This document shows, one piece after another, positions 45,531 to 58,019 of a stretch of DNA of 64,000 bases. A program made the translations under genes and the position numbers. The stretch is taken from assembly GCA_022829145.1 (NCBI GenBank), contig CM040743.1, forward strand, positions 32,568,841 through 32,632,840, in the 5' to 3' direction. The notes beneath the pieces were generated by a model. It did not search any database. It was given only the letters and a program-made list of their open reading frames with translations, and was not told the origin of the DNA. The stretch is from Albula goreensis. Taxonomy: Eukaryota; Chordata; Actinopteri; Albuliformes; Albulidae. Numbering within the stretch: position 1 is the first letter of the stretch; every line of letters starts with the position of its first letter.

Positions 45531-48530
45531 CCTGTTCATTGCGACTGTAAACCCTGAGGATAAAGACCTAAAACCTCAGAATAAGAATAACCATAATTTA
45601 CATTTGTGGTGACTCGACCGACCATTATATGATATGATATGAGGGTACTATTATCGTAGAAAAGCAAAAGAAGTCACATTGTATTTTAATTGCTAATTAG
45701 TATGGCCTTTGCATCACCTGAATATTAACACTTCATCTGTTGTTGTGTTTATCTTCAACAGTCAGTCCTTATTTCCCATTAGTTTTGATTTCTTTTGATT
45801 TTTGTTTCTTTACTTTGTAGTTTTTGCAGTTTTAGCAATTGACTTACAATTTGAATGCTATTTGAGTATCTTAATATTTCAAATTAAATGATGAAAGTTA
45901 AGTGTGACCCAAGAGATACCATCAGACTGACAGGGAAAAGGATATCTGTCCAATAAACTGATGCTGTGAACATCAAACTTATTATGGGACTTGTCAGGCT
46001 TGTTTTGTCTCTGAAAGAAGATATTACATAATTCCATTCCTACATTTTGTTATTACATCTATTCATAATCATGCATCATTTTTTCTATCTTGTATATTTC
46101 ATTTAAACTAATCACTGTGGTGGTCACTTTCATGATTTTAGTATTTCACCCATATTGTGCACCACTGTAAAGATTACAGCAGCTGAAGTGTGCAGATTCC
46201 CTCAGTGGTGAGTCGATGTCGCAGCGAAAACCCAAGGAACACTGGGTGAGTTAACCCATCCCTGCCCTTGCGCAATTACGCGCTGATCCAGTCAGACGTC
46301 TGGGCGAGCGACGTCCTCAGTTGCCCTTAAGCTTGCCCAGGCTGACTGATGCGCATCAAAATGTCCGTGCACTCGTGCAATGCAAAAAGAGGCCAGTTGT
46401 TCCAGACATAATGCTGGCTTCAATGTTGATACATTTCCCTACCTCACCCCATCCACAAGTTCACCCCGTTCAGCCGGTCCTTCAAAGCACAATACCAATT
46501 TTTCATGCCTATCCACTATTGAAATGCTCTGGGAAAATGAGGAAGAAAAATGAAGTTTCCTACTTATCCAAGTATCTAACAAGCCCCCTAGTCTTCTACT
46601 GATGGTCTGCCATGTGGAAGATAATGTAAATAACAAATTGGTTAAGATAAGTGCTGCCCTCGAAAGCCTGCAGGATTGGCCAATGCTTTTGAGATTAAAA
46701 TAATCCTACTGTTTGCATTTAAGGAGGCAGATGTCAGTGAAAACAAATGATGGGGAAAAAAATTCCATTAGATGATTTGAACATCTGGGATTTTGATTAG
46801 GGTATATAGAAAATAATATCTGGAAAGGGCAAAATCTTAATATTTTAGCACGCTGTAACCAAGAGAGGGCTTTGTCAGGAACATTCTGATCCCATAGGAC
46901 TACAAGTGTCATTCACTCTCAGTCCAGCCAATTTTTTTTTCTGTAATTCATCTCATGTTTTGCTAACAGACCATTATAAGCATGATAGCTGCATGCAGTG
47001 AGAGTGTTACAATTTTGATGTAAGCAGCTTTTCAAAAGTATGCAATTACATTTTGTAAAAGAATACAGTTCAGGGAAGTCAGTCTGTCTAATTTTTACCT
47101 TTTTCATTGGGTTATTGTCCTTAATCATCACTGTACTACCCATGTGTCAGGGACCTTTTTCCTTACTGCCAACCATCATTTCACCATTGGAATGCTATCT
47201 TTCACTGGCAAATGCAAAACTGTAGTTACCTTGAGAGTAACAAGGGGGCGCTTATTCACCAGTAATCGGAAGATTCCTGCCCAACTTAAACCACCCTACC
47301 TCAGTGGGAAGAAAGAAGCACGCTGTTTCCTGACTTTCCAAACTCCCAGTCACAGTCAGTACATTGTGCAGCCCAGTCACAAACAAGTGATTTCAGAAAC
47401 ATTGAAAGAACGTTAAGCAGCTGGTTTGGCTCACCTTAAAATATACATTTAGACCAACATGGCTTTCTTTAACTTTAGTTTAGGTTAATATTAAGGAAAT
47501 ATTCAATGTTCTCATACTGAAGATTGTTATTGCTTTGTACTATGCACATGTATTTGCAGAAATATAATAATGTTTGAAATATTCATTGCTTTCATACTTA
47601 AATTGGAATTAGCTGTCTAATCAATAAAAATACATGGATTAGGTTTATTTAATTTCCATTTGTATGTAATATCTGTATATCTGAATATTATTTTATACAC
47701 TGGTGAGGGTTCATACTTATTTTATAATCTATATATATCCATATATCCATACAGTAATTGGAAATAGTATTTCATTTTAAGCTGTCTTGGTTTTACTGCA
47801 AAAGTATGTTATCCCATTGTCAAACTGGGATGCAAGTGCCCTTCATTACATTGAGAGATTCTTGACCAGGCACGCAATTCCATGATTTGATTTTTGTCTC
47901 TCATCGCTGTCTGAGGGCCGCTGAATCAGATTGTGATACACACCCCAGGCCCTTCGCCAGACAAAAACCCTCTCCCTCTGGACCCCCAACCAGCCTGGAA
48001 CATTAGTGGTCTTTTGCAAGGGGCTTCAACCATAAATGTACTCAGAATTAATATGGGCGAGTCGCAGAGTCGCAAAACCTAAACTCACATGGTAATAGAA
48101 CCCATCAAATGTTAAGACAGCCATTACCCTAATAGCCTTGTGATGGGCAGAAGAAGGGTCCTGCTTCCGTAAGCTCCCTGGTGTGGGTACGGCTCCAGTG
48201 CCTGCGATGTCTGTGCCGCTGCTCCACTGGGACGTTTATCTCCGTGTCAAACAGAGGGCAGTGTCCGGGAAGAGCCCGGTTCAGCACTGTCCAGTATGGA
48301 GTAGGAAGGTGCTGCCCCCACTCTACCGTATCAGGTCCATTTCAGCCTTCTGTAGCTATATAAACTGTAACAGTTTATATTACCACATCATTAACATACC
48401 ACAGTGCTGCACACATTTTTAGATTAGCACAGTAGATTAAACAATAAAGATTTTCAGTAATAATAATAATAATTTCAAGTTCATTTTCAACAATAAGTTT
48501 AAATGATGAACATGTATTGGGTAAAATTAC
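45531..48530. other. Mostly AT-rich sequence with one CpG-richer patch
   Basis: 46,200-46,390 is CpG-richer and unique, with CTTGCGCAATTACGCGC and the 10-bp palindrome CAGACGTCTG (46,293-46,302). The open frame at 47,144-47,416 has no recognised domain. 48,160-48,340 is GC-richer (GTGTCCGGGAAGAGCCCGG). No gene is supported. Confidence 0.4.
46200..46390. promoter_or_regulatory. Candidate conserved regulatory patch
   Basis: A short block with several CpGs contains TGCGCAATTACGCGC, the palindrome CAGACGTCTG and CGAGCGACGTCC. Homeodomain-type AATTA and CRE-like ACGTC motifs lie within 60 bp. No transcript structure is evident. The assignment rests on composition and motif clustering only. Confidence 0.2.
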
Positions 48531-48539
48531 ATCATTTAA

Positions 48540-48612
48540 GCATATATAACATATAAGTGTCCTGAGCATCCGCAGGGGTCCTGGAACCATATACCCGTGG
48601 ATAAAGTGGAAA
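48540..48612 (+). mobile_element. Tigger/pogo-like DNA transposon end
   Basis: ACATATAAGTGTCCTGAGCA, then TCCGCAGGGGTCCTGGAACC and CCCGTGGATAAAG follow the 3' end pattern that I recall for a Tigger family known from mammals (GAGCATCCGCGG...GGGGTCCTGGAACC...CCGCGGATA). Only one end is clear; the left end was not found. Confidence 0.5.
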
Positions 48613-48886
48613 AGCCCCATAGTTTTATATTTTATAATATAATTATATTTACATATTTACCTGTATTCATATATTTTATATTATAACATGTTCTGTCTCT
48701 CCCTCCTCTCATTCCATTAGCTTTGCAATTCTCTCTTTTTTCTTCTAGTTCATTTTTGAATTTTGCTTACATGTACCATATATCAAAACCCATAGTGGTG
48801 ACACATGTTTATTCTGCAAGTCATTTCTTTATGTAAGTGGATGTGAAAGATGTGCTGGGTAAAAACCTTGTGTCAACTGTGCCAAA

Positions 48887-48981
48887 AGGCACAGCAGCAG
48901 GGGCCTACCAGGACTCAATCTTGCAACGTTTCTGCCGCACGGCAAGCCAGCTCCCTAATTGCTTTGCCACATTGCCACCCC
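48887..48981 (-). mobile_element. tRNA-derived SINE fragment, minus strand
   Basis: The minus strand reads GGGGTGGCAATGTGGCAAAG, then CAATTAGGGAGCTGGCTTGC, TTGCAAGATTGAGTCCTGG (B box over 48,911-48,921) and GGCCCCTGCTGCTGTGCC. The order and spacing are those of the 5' head of the fish SINE group (GTGGCGAAGTGATTAGGGAG...GGTTCGATTCCC...CACTGCTGCTGTACC). The head is retained and the tail is absent. Confidence 0.65.
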
Positions 48982-49270
48982 TTTCTGCAATTATCCCCAA
49001 AAATATCAGGGATTAATTTGATATAATCATCATTAATTATGACTTAACTGATTTTGACTTCCTTAAATTACCTCTGAGACTGCAGGAAACAGCTGCTCTG
49101 CGATTCTGAGTGTGAAACAAAGCAGACACTTCTCTGTCCTGTTTCCCACCAGGATCCTGGGTACTTCATAAAAATAAACTTGCACTCCAAAAAATGAAAG
49201 TTGAAATTGTGTGCTAGAAATATGCAAGTAATTATGAGGGATTTTGACAATGCTCACCCTAAAAACAACT

Positions 49271-49410
49271 GTAATTTACAGTAAAATGTTCAGTGATTTT
49301 CAGCATGGAGCCATCTCTGAAGGGGTACGTTTAGTTCTACTCTCATGAGAGTGGGATCATATGAACTCCATTAGAGTTAAATAAACACTGAACATTTTAC
49401 TGCGCACAAA
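49271..49410. mobile_element. Short MITE with 17-bp perfect inverted repeats
   Basis: CAGTAAAATGTTCAGTG at 49,279-49,295 is the exact reverse complement of CACTGAACATTTTACTG at 49,386-49,402. The interior contains a second perfect palindrome, ACTCTCATGAGAGT, at 49,339-49,352. The interior (AACTCCATTAGAGTTAAAT) resembles a family of fish MITEs with AACACTC/ACAGTG-type ends. No transposase is encoded, so mobility would have needed one in trans. Confidence 0.75.
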
Positions 49411-49419
49411 GCTGAGAAA

Positions 49420-50470
49420 GAACATTAACATTTAATGCTACTCCATTCATCATAATGAATGGTGCTGTTTCTTTCCTAGACTGCATGCTGTAACTACTCA
49501 AAATAATCTGTCATCCCGTTATGAGTTGATGACTTCAGTTCCAAAATCACCAGAGATTCAGATCCCCCACACTTCCACCCACCTGACAGTGTCTTGGAGA
49601 ATGAGTCAGCTTCTTGCGCTGATATTGAGACACTCTTAAATGTAAAAATAGTCTTCAAATAAGCCTACGTCGCAGACGATTTCCACATATCCTGTCTTTA
49701 AGCTCACAAACTCATGTCAATAGCCCTCATATCCAATCAAGTGGACCGCACATTTCTTTCAAAGTATCGTAAACAGTTTGCGGCAATCTGGAAGCATGAT
49801 AACGGTTTATAATAGTTCATGCCAGACCTCAGGACACGTACTGTACATTCAGTAATTTCTAAGGTCTGCCACAGGAAAGCACAAGATTAGCCACAGGCAT
49901 GGCCAGGCCCCGTTTATGGTATGTTTCTGTTCAAACATGCATGGCTTGCCTTTGACTCAGTTATGCGCATTTGTTCTGAGGCGTTTGTGACGATGTGGGC
50001 CTTTCAACCCATCGTCCAGGATGGGATGTACAGACCGAACTTTACCCCCTCCACCCCCCCCCCCCAGCCAGAATCATCGATTCCCATGTTTAAAGCAGTC
50101 AGAGTACATTACTGTATAATTGTGCCACTGTCTTGAGTTTCCACACATCTCTTCTGCGTTTCCTCAGGCTTGTCCTTCTTTAAAGTGACCCAGTCAGCCC
50201 TTGGGCCGCTTTCTGATAAATTACCAGTAGGGGTAACTCATCTTTACACTTCTCGTGTAACACAAAAATGCAATTGGAGCTTGAAATTGGAATTAGTAGT
50301 TTTTTTCCCTGGAAAAAAGGTCAATGAGTATTTGAAAGTGCGTCCCGAGATTAAATGTTTAGTTAGACGTGCCAAGAACAGTCCAAGCCAGCGGGGCCTT
50401 GCCAGTCTCGATTTATAAATGCAAAGGGCATCTGAGCAAATCTTCTCCCTGGGATTCTGATGTCTCCTAG
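49420..50470. other. Gene-free sequence
   Basis: Unique sequence with a C12 run at 50,054-50,065 (i-motif potential on this strand, G run on the other). Open frames are short and lack splice signals. Confidence 0.5.
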
Positions 50471-50480
50471 AAACAGACTA

Positions 50481-50765
50481 CAGACAGTCCCCGACTTACC
50501 ATGGGGTTATTTTCCAATAAATCCATCACAACTGGAAAATATTGTACGTTGAAAATGCATTCAATACACCTAACATACCAAACATCATAGCCTAGCCTAC
50601 CTTAAATGTGCTTAGAACACTTACATTAGCCTACACTTGGGCAAAATCATTAACACAAATCCTGTTTTATAATAAAGAGTTGAATATCACATGTAATTTA
50701 TTGAATACTGTACTGAAAGTGATGCTATTGAACCATCGTAACTCGGGAACCATCTGTCCTTGTAT
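50481..50765 (+). mobile_element. Tigger/pogo-family MITE, nearly complete
   Basis: The left end, CAGACAGTCCCCGACTTACC, follows a TA (50,479-50,480). The right end, GAACCATCGTAACTCGGGAA then CCATCTG, is its diverged inverted copy. The interior (TTGAAAATGCATTCAATACA, CCTAACATACCAAACATCAT, CTTACATTAGCCTACACTTG, GGGCAAAATCATTAACACAA) runs collinear with a Tigger-type nonautonomous element I recall from mammalian genomes. At about 285 bp it has no transposase ORF; the 104-codon frame at 50,608 is a by-product. Tc1/mariner-superfamily elements of this kind insert at TA. Confidence 0.75.
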
Positions 50766-52224
50766 TTTAAAGCTGATCAAGTACTACACCTTAAGCAGGA
50801 AAAAGGGACTGGCCACAGTAAAAGCAATGGGTAGAGAAACAACAAGATGCAGATTCACAACACATATTACAGTATTCATTATTCAAACCAAGAGAAGAGT
50901 ACAGTCATTTCACGTAGTATAATACATAATATAAGGTGACAAGCCTCAGTTGCAAAAGCCTTGCCTTACCTTACAGTACTAAAATGCTGAATAGTCTAAG
51001 CTGCATCCAATTAAAAATATTACCACCAGTGATGAGCATTCAATCAACATGATCTGAAGAGATGTGACATTTATATGAATGTTTCCAGGGACCAAAAGAG
51101 CTTATTACCCATGAGGAAGAAACCTGAGCCCTGTCTGGTCTTTCCATATTTGTGATACACAGTTCAAACACTCTGGGGAGGAAGAGATCCGAGCAACATC
51201 ACATATTCACTATCCCCCACAAGCTACCTGCCACAGTAGGCCAACATGTCTTTCCACATGATATCACAGAGCCTTTGCCGTACGCCACTCCTCAGATTGA
51301 TAAGCCAGGGGGTGTGCTGGGGAAATTGCGAAAAGTGCATTCTGGGAAAAAAAATGCAGCGAGGCTGAGATGTCGAGGCTCCTTCTGCGAATGCAGCTGA
51401 CGGCCACAGGGGCTATCTGGGATGCAGGGGAGAGGGGCCAACGCACGCAAAAAATATCCGCCGCTGTTTGATAGTGAATCAATGCGGCAAGCAGCGGCTG
51501 GTACACAAGACACACGTTGGAAGGCCAAGAGGGGTCACTCTGTACCTTAGGTTTAAATGTCACGAAAACAGCGCAACTCCTTTCGATCGATGGGAGCATT
51601 TCGGAAAGACGCTATCTAAATCTGTTTATAACTATCGATCAGACTTGTCAGTCCCAGTTTTGCTAGTTGGCATTTGCCTCAATGAATACAAACTCAGTAT
51701 CATCAAAATCGAAGTGGAGACAGAATTCAAAGTCGGGGAGAAGCAATAGGATCTGCAGAGCTTGTGGAATAATGACTAGGAACCTTTCCAATTATAAGCA
51801 TTGTGATACAGGCTCACAAAAGGAAGAACAGCTGTGTTGGTGAATTAGTTTTTAAAAATGATCACACAGCCAAAGTACACCATAAGAAAGGAAACATGTT
51901 TGTGCTGTGACAGTGTCAGTAATTTCCATAAATATCCAGTAATAAACATATATGTCAAAAAAGGTGCACTGGCTCCCAGTCTCAGTCAACTTTTGACTTA
52001 AATCAGAAGAAAATGACTCATCACTTGTGTCTTTTCAAATTCATGTTTAGCTTCCGGCTTCCATAAGAACTGTGCACTCATTATCTTAATGAACCAGAAC
52101 ATGCTGATAGGCACCAAAAAGCTAACATGGATTCAATGTTTGATGCATATTTAAGACTATTTTTATTCTTCAATCCAATGGACTGCAGTTTTTCATGCCC
52201 GATGTTTAGTCTGAACGACAGCAT

Positions 52225-52310
52225 TAACCCAGCTAACACATTTTTGGTTTCTGTAACATTCTAAAATGTGAATGCAAATGTTCCCAGGATGTAAATTCTT
52301 GTCATATTTC
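52225..52310 (+). mobile_element. MITE-like fragment
   Basis: AACCCAGCTAACACATTTTT, GGTTTCTGTAACATTCTAAA and GCAAATGTTCCCAGGATG resemble one end of a common fish MITE (CCCAGCTAACACAAAACGTT...GAACGTTCTAAGAACGTTCC). The opposite terminal repeat was not found. Confidence 0.35.
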
Positions 52311-53044
52311 ACTGTTATATTTACTATCTGGCCCAGATTTAAATTTGTACCATTCAAACTATATTCTGTTAGCTGTTATCAAATATTGGACTGAAGACAC
52401 AAAAATAAACAATTTTCATGTTATGTTCCTTCAGGCATCGTTGTCCGCAAAATTCCCACCAATGACAAGGGTAAGGCCAACCAGAGGGGAAGAAACTGGG
52501 ATGACAAAAAGGTCTCTTGCAAGCAAGCACTTTATATTAAATCAGGGAACTATTCATTTCACAGCTTTGGTGTTTGCTTAAATACTTATCAGTGGTGACA
52601 TGAGCGTATGACAGTGGATGATCTGAAACCTGAGGAATGGGAGGAATTTAAAAAGATTGAAGGCTGAATAGGTGGATGTGAAAGCTTTTATTTTCTGTGG
52701 AAAATTAATAAAACAGGTGTACATGATCATCGCCAGCTGCAGTTTATTTATGCAATCTTCCACAGCCTCCTTCGCACTGGTCATTTGCCTTATCGAGAGG
52801 GCTCACTGACAACGGGTGGAGTTAATAGTTAGATAACTATTGCTAGCTAACATTACATGTGCATAACTGACTCAGTTATCTAAATACTTTCATGCCTAGC
52901 TGGTGACAGTATCTCCCTTTCAGTAGTACATAGATAATGTTAGCAATGCTAGCATGAAATCCAACTGCTACTATTGCAAAGCTAAATATATTGTAAGATT
53001 AGTTTTGCACATTTTGGGGAAACAAAATATTTAAATATACCCAG

Positions 53045-53360
53045 GTAGTCAGCCATGTTGGGCTGATTTCGGATGAGCGGCAGGGCACCCGGATGTGTTC
53101 TGGCTCTGCTGGACCAAACATGAGCCATCTTTGGCCCATATATGGCCCCCAGATTTCGTTGTGTTTGGGGGTTGCATACTTGGCCGGTTCTGGTAATGCT
53201 GGCTAAAATTTGGCTTAATGAGTCAGGCCAGGCTGCTTATGCCAATTCCAACTCTTTAGTCAAGCAGACTGCTGCCCAGGGCTGGTAAATATCTGACTGA
53301 ATCTGCCATTGGGAATTACGCCAGTTTAGTAAAAAGCCAATTCAACCCTAGGCTGACATG
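53045..53360. mobile_element. Possible dispersed repeat rich in GGCCCA/TGGCC motifs
   Basis: The block contains GGGCTGATTTCGGATGAGCG, GGCACCCGGATGTGTTCTGG, ATCTTTGGCCCATATATGGC and TTGGCCGGTTCTGG, the imperfect GGCCCA-type internal repetition known from some fish DNA transposons. It is short and diverged; the family is not assigned. Confidence 0.35.
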
Positions 53361-53556
53361 AATCTGGTAACTATTTTTGGTCCATTATTGGGTCAAGCCA
53401 TTTTGATGCATAGGCATAAAGCTCATCACTCCAGCCGCAAAGTGATGTGCTTTATATACAATTTAAAATGGTAGTCTAGATTCTCTTACCTTCGGTGACT
53501 TACATGCAGTTTGCTATACTATTAAGCAATCAGTTCACTAAAATAAGCATTCCCAG

Positions 53557-53577
53557 TTTTTTTTTTTTTTTTTTTTT
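53557..53577 (+). repeat. Poly(T) tract
   Basis: About 21 T residues. Simple sequence, or the A-tail of an old minus-strand insertion. Confidence 0.9.
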
Positions 53578-54887
53578 AAGAATTTGTCCCCCAAGAGCCA
53601 TTGGCAATTTTGAACCTAATTTTATGTAAAATTGTATAGAGGTAGTCCTTTTGAAAATGAATCTCAGACACACATTAATTTGTATATCAAACGCACAATT
53701 TTGTAGGCTTGCCAGTTATATAAGTTTTAATGGGGATGCTTGCATTGTTGTACAAAATAATTCCCTGGCATTTTTTAAGGTACATCCAAATATGAATTTC
53801 AATGAGTCAGCACGTACATATTTTATAATTCACTGAACTATGTTTCAATTATAATTGCTGACATATGGCACTGATATGGCAGACTGCTTTGACATCAGAT
53901 ATCAAGTTTTTTGCAAGGACATTAGATGCAGGTACATTTTGCAGTGATGCAGGGAACCAAAACATTTTTGCCAGAGGGTTCTGAAGGAATGAAAGAGATT
54001 ACAAGGACTCATAAGTATGCAAGCATCAAAATGGACTCAATTAAGATAATGACTACAATAAAAATCATTTGGTCTATCATAATTTTTTTGGTAGGGTAAT
54101 AATTTATCCCAGATTATTGCTTAAACTCTGTTCAACGTCTCTAATCAGAGGAAAGTCAATGAAGGACAGATGTGTTGGAAAACGATTTGCTCAAGTAGTG
54201 GAATATGGAGTGAAGAGAGGCAATGGCTTACGGAAGCTCTTGTTCTGGATGAGCCTCTAACATATTATTAACATACAAATGAAGCGTTTATCACAGTTTG
54301 ATTTTGCACATTGCAGAAAAACTCATGAACAAGGTTGCATTTTGAAAGCTTCTGAATCTGCCCTAGCTGGTACCTGCTGTGGCCATTTTCCTTGTTCTAT
54401 AGAATAAGGTAAACGGTGCAGTCGGAGGCCTTGAAGCTTGATTCATATGATGATGCTCGCGGTGTGAGAATTAAATCCAGGATCCCGGGGCTGTGCTGAC
54501 AATGACGCCCCTGCTGACTAATCTGTGTGCACATTTTCTTGGCCCAATCCAGGTGCGTCTATTAGATACAGTAATGCGTCATATTCACCCCATGCGGGGC
54601 CGTCCTGTTGTCTGTGGGCTGGCAGCTCCTCTCGTGTTGTCTCACCCAGCGGTTGGTCTGTTCCGGATCATTCCAAGCACCACCATAGTCTGGGGGTGCA
54701 CACTCAGGCGGTGGAGGATCCCAGAATGAGCAGACATGTGGGGTGTTTGCACCGGTCAGAACGTTAATTAAACGTCTTATGAGTCACAACAATTTGAACT
54801 TTGGAAAGTACATGCCAACTCAGTGCTAGCAACAGCAATATGGCCCTGCTATGCAACTTGTGTAACAACTTGTGTATAGAGTCACGG

Positions 54888-55084
54888 CAGAGCAGGTTAC
54901 TGCTTTGGAATCTCATATAACCAGGAGATTACAGGTTCATATGCTGGGTTAAACAATGTTGTTGCACCCTTGAGCAAGATATTGAGCATTGAATAGCTTC
55001 AATGATGATCCAGCTATATAAATGGGTTATAAATAGTTTATACAAGTCCTCCTAGATATGGTCGTTCACCAGGCATATAAATAG
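54888..55084 (+). mobile_element. tRNA-derived SINE, nearly full length, degenerate
   Basis: The B box region ATTACAGGTTCATATGC (54,929-54,945) is followed by GTTGTTGCACCCTTGAGCAA, GATATTGAGCATTGAATAGC and GATCCAGCTATATAAATGGG. These match in order CGTTGTACCCTTGAGCAAGG, TACTTAACCT and TATCCAGCTGTATAAATGG of the fish SINE group. The end, TAGATATGGTCGTTCACC, AGGCATATAAATAG, is a decayed GGATAAGAGCGTCTGCTAAA-type L2 tail. It is the most complete SINE in the window. Confidence 0.75.
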
Positions 55085-55089
55085 GAACG

Positions 55090-58010
55090 ACCTTCCCAAG
55101 GCGTTGGTTTTAATTATCTAAGAAACTGTTAAGAGGGCTGTAAATTTGAGTAAATCTTGCTCTTGTCTCATCAAAAGATCTCCTCCATCTTAAGCTTAAC
55201 TTTCTCCTCAGTGTCCCTCAAGCTCCAACAGTTTCACAAAATTGTTCGTAGTGTTGCATTTCCACTTTCCATATTGCAAGTCTTGGCACGGAACAACATG
55301 GCAATGCCTTCTACAGAGACAATGCAATACAGTTTTTCTATATACAAGTAATTTTAGAACTTATAGATCAGAAGTTTGAAAAGTAATCCCTTCTTTTATA
55401 TATACTGAAATTCTGATTATTGTCATGGACACGGGTCTGACACAGAATTAATGTAACATGAAATTCCAGTATTATTTTCAAACATAATTAGCTATATTTT
55501 GAATAAAAATATTTTATGATTGTGACTTGAAAAGTATTGAAACATAACCGTTTATGGGATATTTTTGGTTTAAAGTTCTCCTGCAAAGTTAGCTCTGCAC
55601 AGAGCTCTGAAGATTGAAGATTGCAATTACATGTACACGGAAATATGCAGAGCGGTGAGTCACAAACGTAATTGGGCCATTTAAGTGGTTTTGCCAAAGA
55701 CCAGTCACAAATGTAATTACGTGAGAGGTGACTGATATGCAAATTATTGTTTATTTTTGTAAATTACGTTTTATATGAATGAACTGCATTTCACATTTGT
55801 GAATTCTGGTGTGTGCCACTTGAATGAATCATGCCTCATATTTGGCAGTTCAGTTTTACATTTATGAAATGTTTGTATTTACAACATTTTGGCAATAGTG
55901 TAACTCCATACTTCTTGTTTTCAAATTCATTCAGTATAGACCAGCATTGTTTTAATAGTTAATTAGAGCAGAGCTCAACATAGAGTCCAGTACAGTGCAT
56001 ATAATTGCTATTTTTTGAGGTCTATGCAGACTTTGGTGAAAAATATTTAAACGCCAATCCATTATTCAGGGAGACAGCGCCACCCTCACACTTTTGCTCT
56101 ACTATTTTGTCCATTTCAGCCTATATGTACACATAAACCTTGGGAAGTGGAGAAGGGGGCATTTGTGGAATAAGCAAGCAGTAAATTAGGAGCTGCCTAA
56201 AAGGAGGATGGAACAGGATTAAGCGGAACCAGTAAAAACAGTAAAAAAACTGTATTTTTTATAATATTATCTTGGGAAAACACAGAAATTGAAATCTCAA
56301 GTATCTGTTCCTGACTCGACCCTGCCGCTGATTAACTATTTCCTTCTGTACTCAATTACGCTACATGGCATATTCCCTGTCGTGTTCTGGCTTCTCTAAT
56401 AATATAGAAGGGGTGGACAAGTGCTGCATGTTAAAACGCACGCGCCTCAGTATCAGGAGAGCTGAAGGAAACCTGCTGTGGATTGTAATGAAGTGCCCTT
56501 ATCACTTAGTTTGAACAACATTTGATGTGATTAAAATCCACTGAACCTTTTCCGCAACAGGAAGAGGGTTGCACCTCAAGTACCATTACCAAATAAAAAT
56601 ATCATCTTAGCATTCAGGTCCCATATTGTATCTTGAATGTCTGATACAAATAGTTCAAACTAAAATGAATTCCAAAAAAATAGTATTACAGACTATTTTT
56701 TTCAATTGACTGTAATAGATGATAAAAAAAAAACACAAAAGTATTCCCGTTCAAGGAACTCAGGTTCGAGTGGCCCTGTCATAGCAGTGACCTCCAATAC
56801 AGACTGCTCTTTAGAATGATGCTATAATACATATATCTTAATGAGACAGATCTATCTGTGCCAGCAGGCCTCAACAATGATAGTATTAATACTCATTTTT
56901 ATTAGTGCTATTCATATTATTCTTATTATTATTAGTAGCAATGCTATTAGCAGTAGTTTTCCATTATCTGAATGCTACCATGAAATGCTCAATTTTTTGT
57001 CATTTCAGTTTACCTAGAAGGTCAACTGTCAAAGTTCTGTATAAAATTATATACAAATATATATGCAGCAAAAACCTCTCTTGTTTTCAAGAGGTAGTGC
57101 TGCATATAAGTGTGGTATAGACCCGCAGTCAAGGGTGGAGGAAAAAAGTTAATATAGATGACAAACTGGTAAACTCCAAAAAGAGATGTTACTACAAATG
57201 CGGGACAAAATTTGAGCAGAAAAATGTGCACAGTGACATCACCACTTAGAGCCTGGGATTATTCCAACATCGTGAAGTCACATAGCTCAACAACTTCAGC
57301 GTATCATCTACCATGCACAGCAACTGTCAGGGTCTGCAGTTGGAAATCTTCAGTCAATTTACATCAGCTTTGTTCATACCATAGCCAAGTAAGAGCTCAG
57401 ATGTAACTGACCAAAATTCCTTGCTTTGTTAGTTTATGCTCTACAGTTCCCATCAATTACATTTTGTCTGAGTAAATTAGTGAAGCACCGAAGCTGAGAA
57501 TGAGTAGCCATCACACACACTATGGAAGGATGCAAAGTGAATTTTGTAGTTTCGGTTACATATCTATAGCCAGGGGTTAAATTGAGCCCACCGGAGCTGA
57601 GCTGCGCCACCCCGTGTCCAAATTGTACCCTGCCGGAACTGAGCTCCGTCTCCTTCAATATCGCATCATCATATCACACTTGTGTTTTTTTTTAATCTCC
57701 CGGTAAAATGTAATAGCATATGGGTCTTGACGAGTAATTGTAGACTACAAAGAGAGATATTTGAGGCAAATTCTACACCCAATCCAATATTAACACACGC
57801 ATGCGCACACCACTCTCCAAGGGCTCCCCCTGTTACCCCCTCTTACAATTCCCAATTTAACCACAGTCTATAGCTTTTAAAAAGGTTGGAGATCCTATTG
57901 GGAGTAACTCCTCCAGGAAGAGCAGTGCAAAATCATTAAATTTCACTGCTTTCAAGTGGAAACAGAATTCTGAGACTAAGGGGATCTTGTAATGAGATTT
58001 TCAATATCAA
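55090..58010. other. Gene-free AT-rich sequence
   Basis: No gene. Near 57,575-57,655 two copies of CCGGARCTGAGCT occur about 43 bp apart in a GC-richer block (CCACCGGAGCTGAGCTGCGC; TGCCGGAACTGAGCTCCGTC), which may be a transposon end. 56,884-56,945 is ATT-rich. Confidence 0.45.
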
Positions 58011-58019
58011 ATATGAAAT

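Larger units (their letters stand above)
50770..54880. other. Gene-free sequence with repeat fragments
   Basis: 51,280-51,560 is CpG-richer (TATCCGCCGCTGTTTGAT, GCGGCAAGCAGCGGCTG). 54,420-54,770 is also GC-richer. Two MITE-like patches are listed separately. A T21 run lies at 53,557-53,577. No exon is supported. Confidence 0.4.

Noticed and set aside
48248-48264. CTCF-like motif (ACAGAGGGCAGTG)
   Set aside because: The match to the core is partial and single; such matches are frequent by chance.
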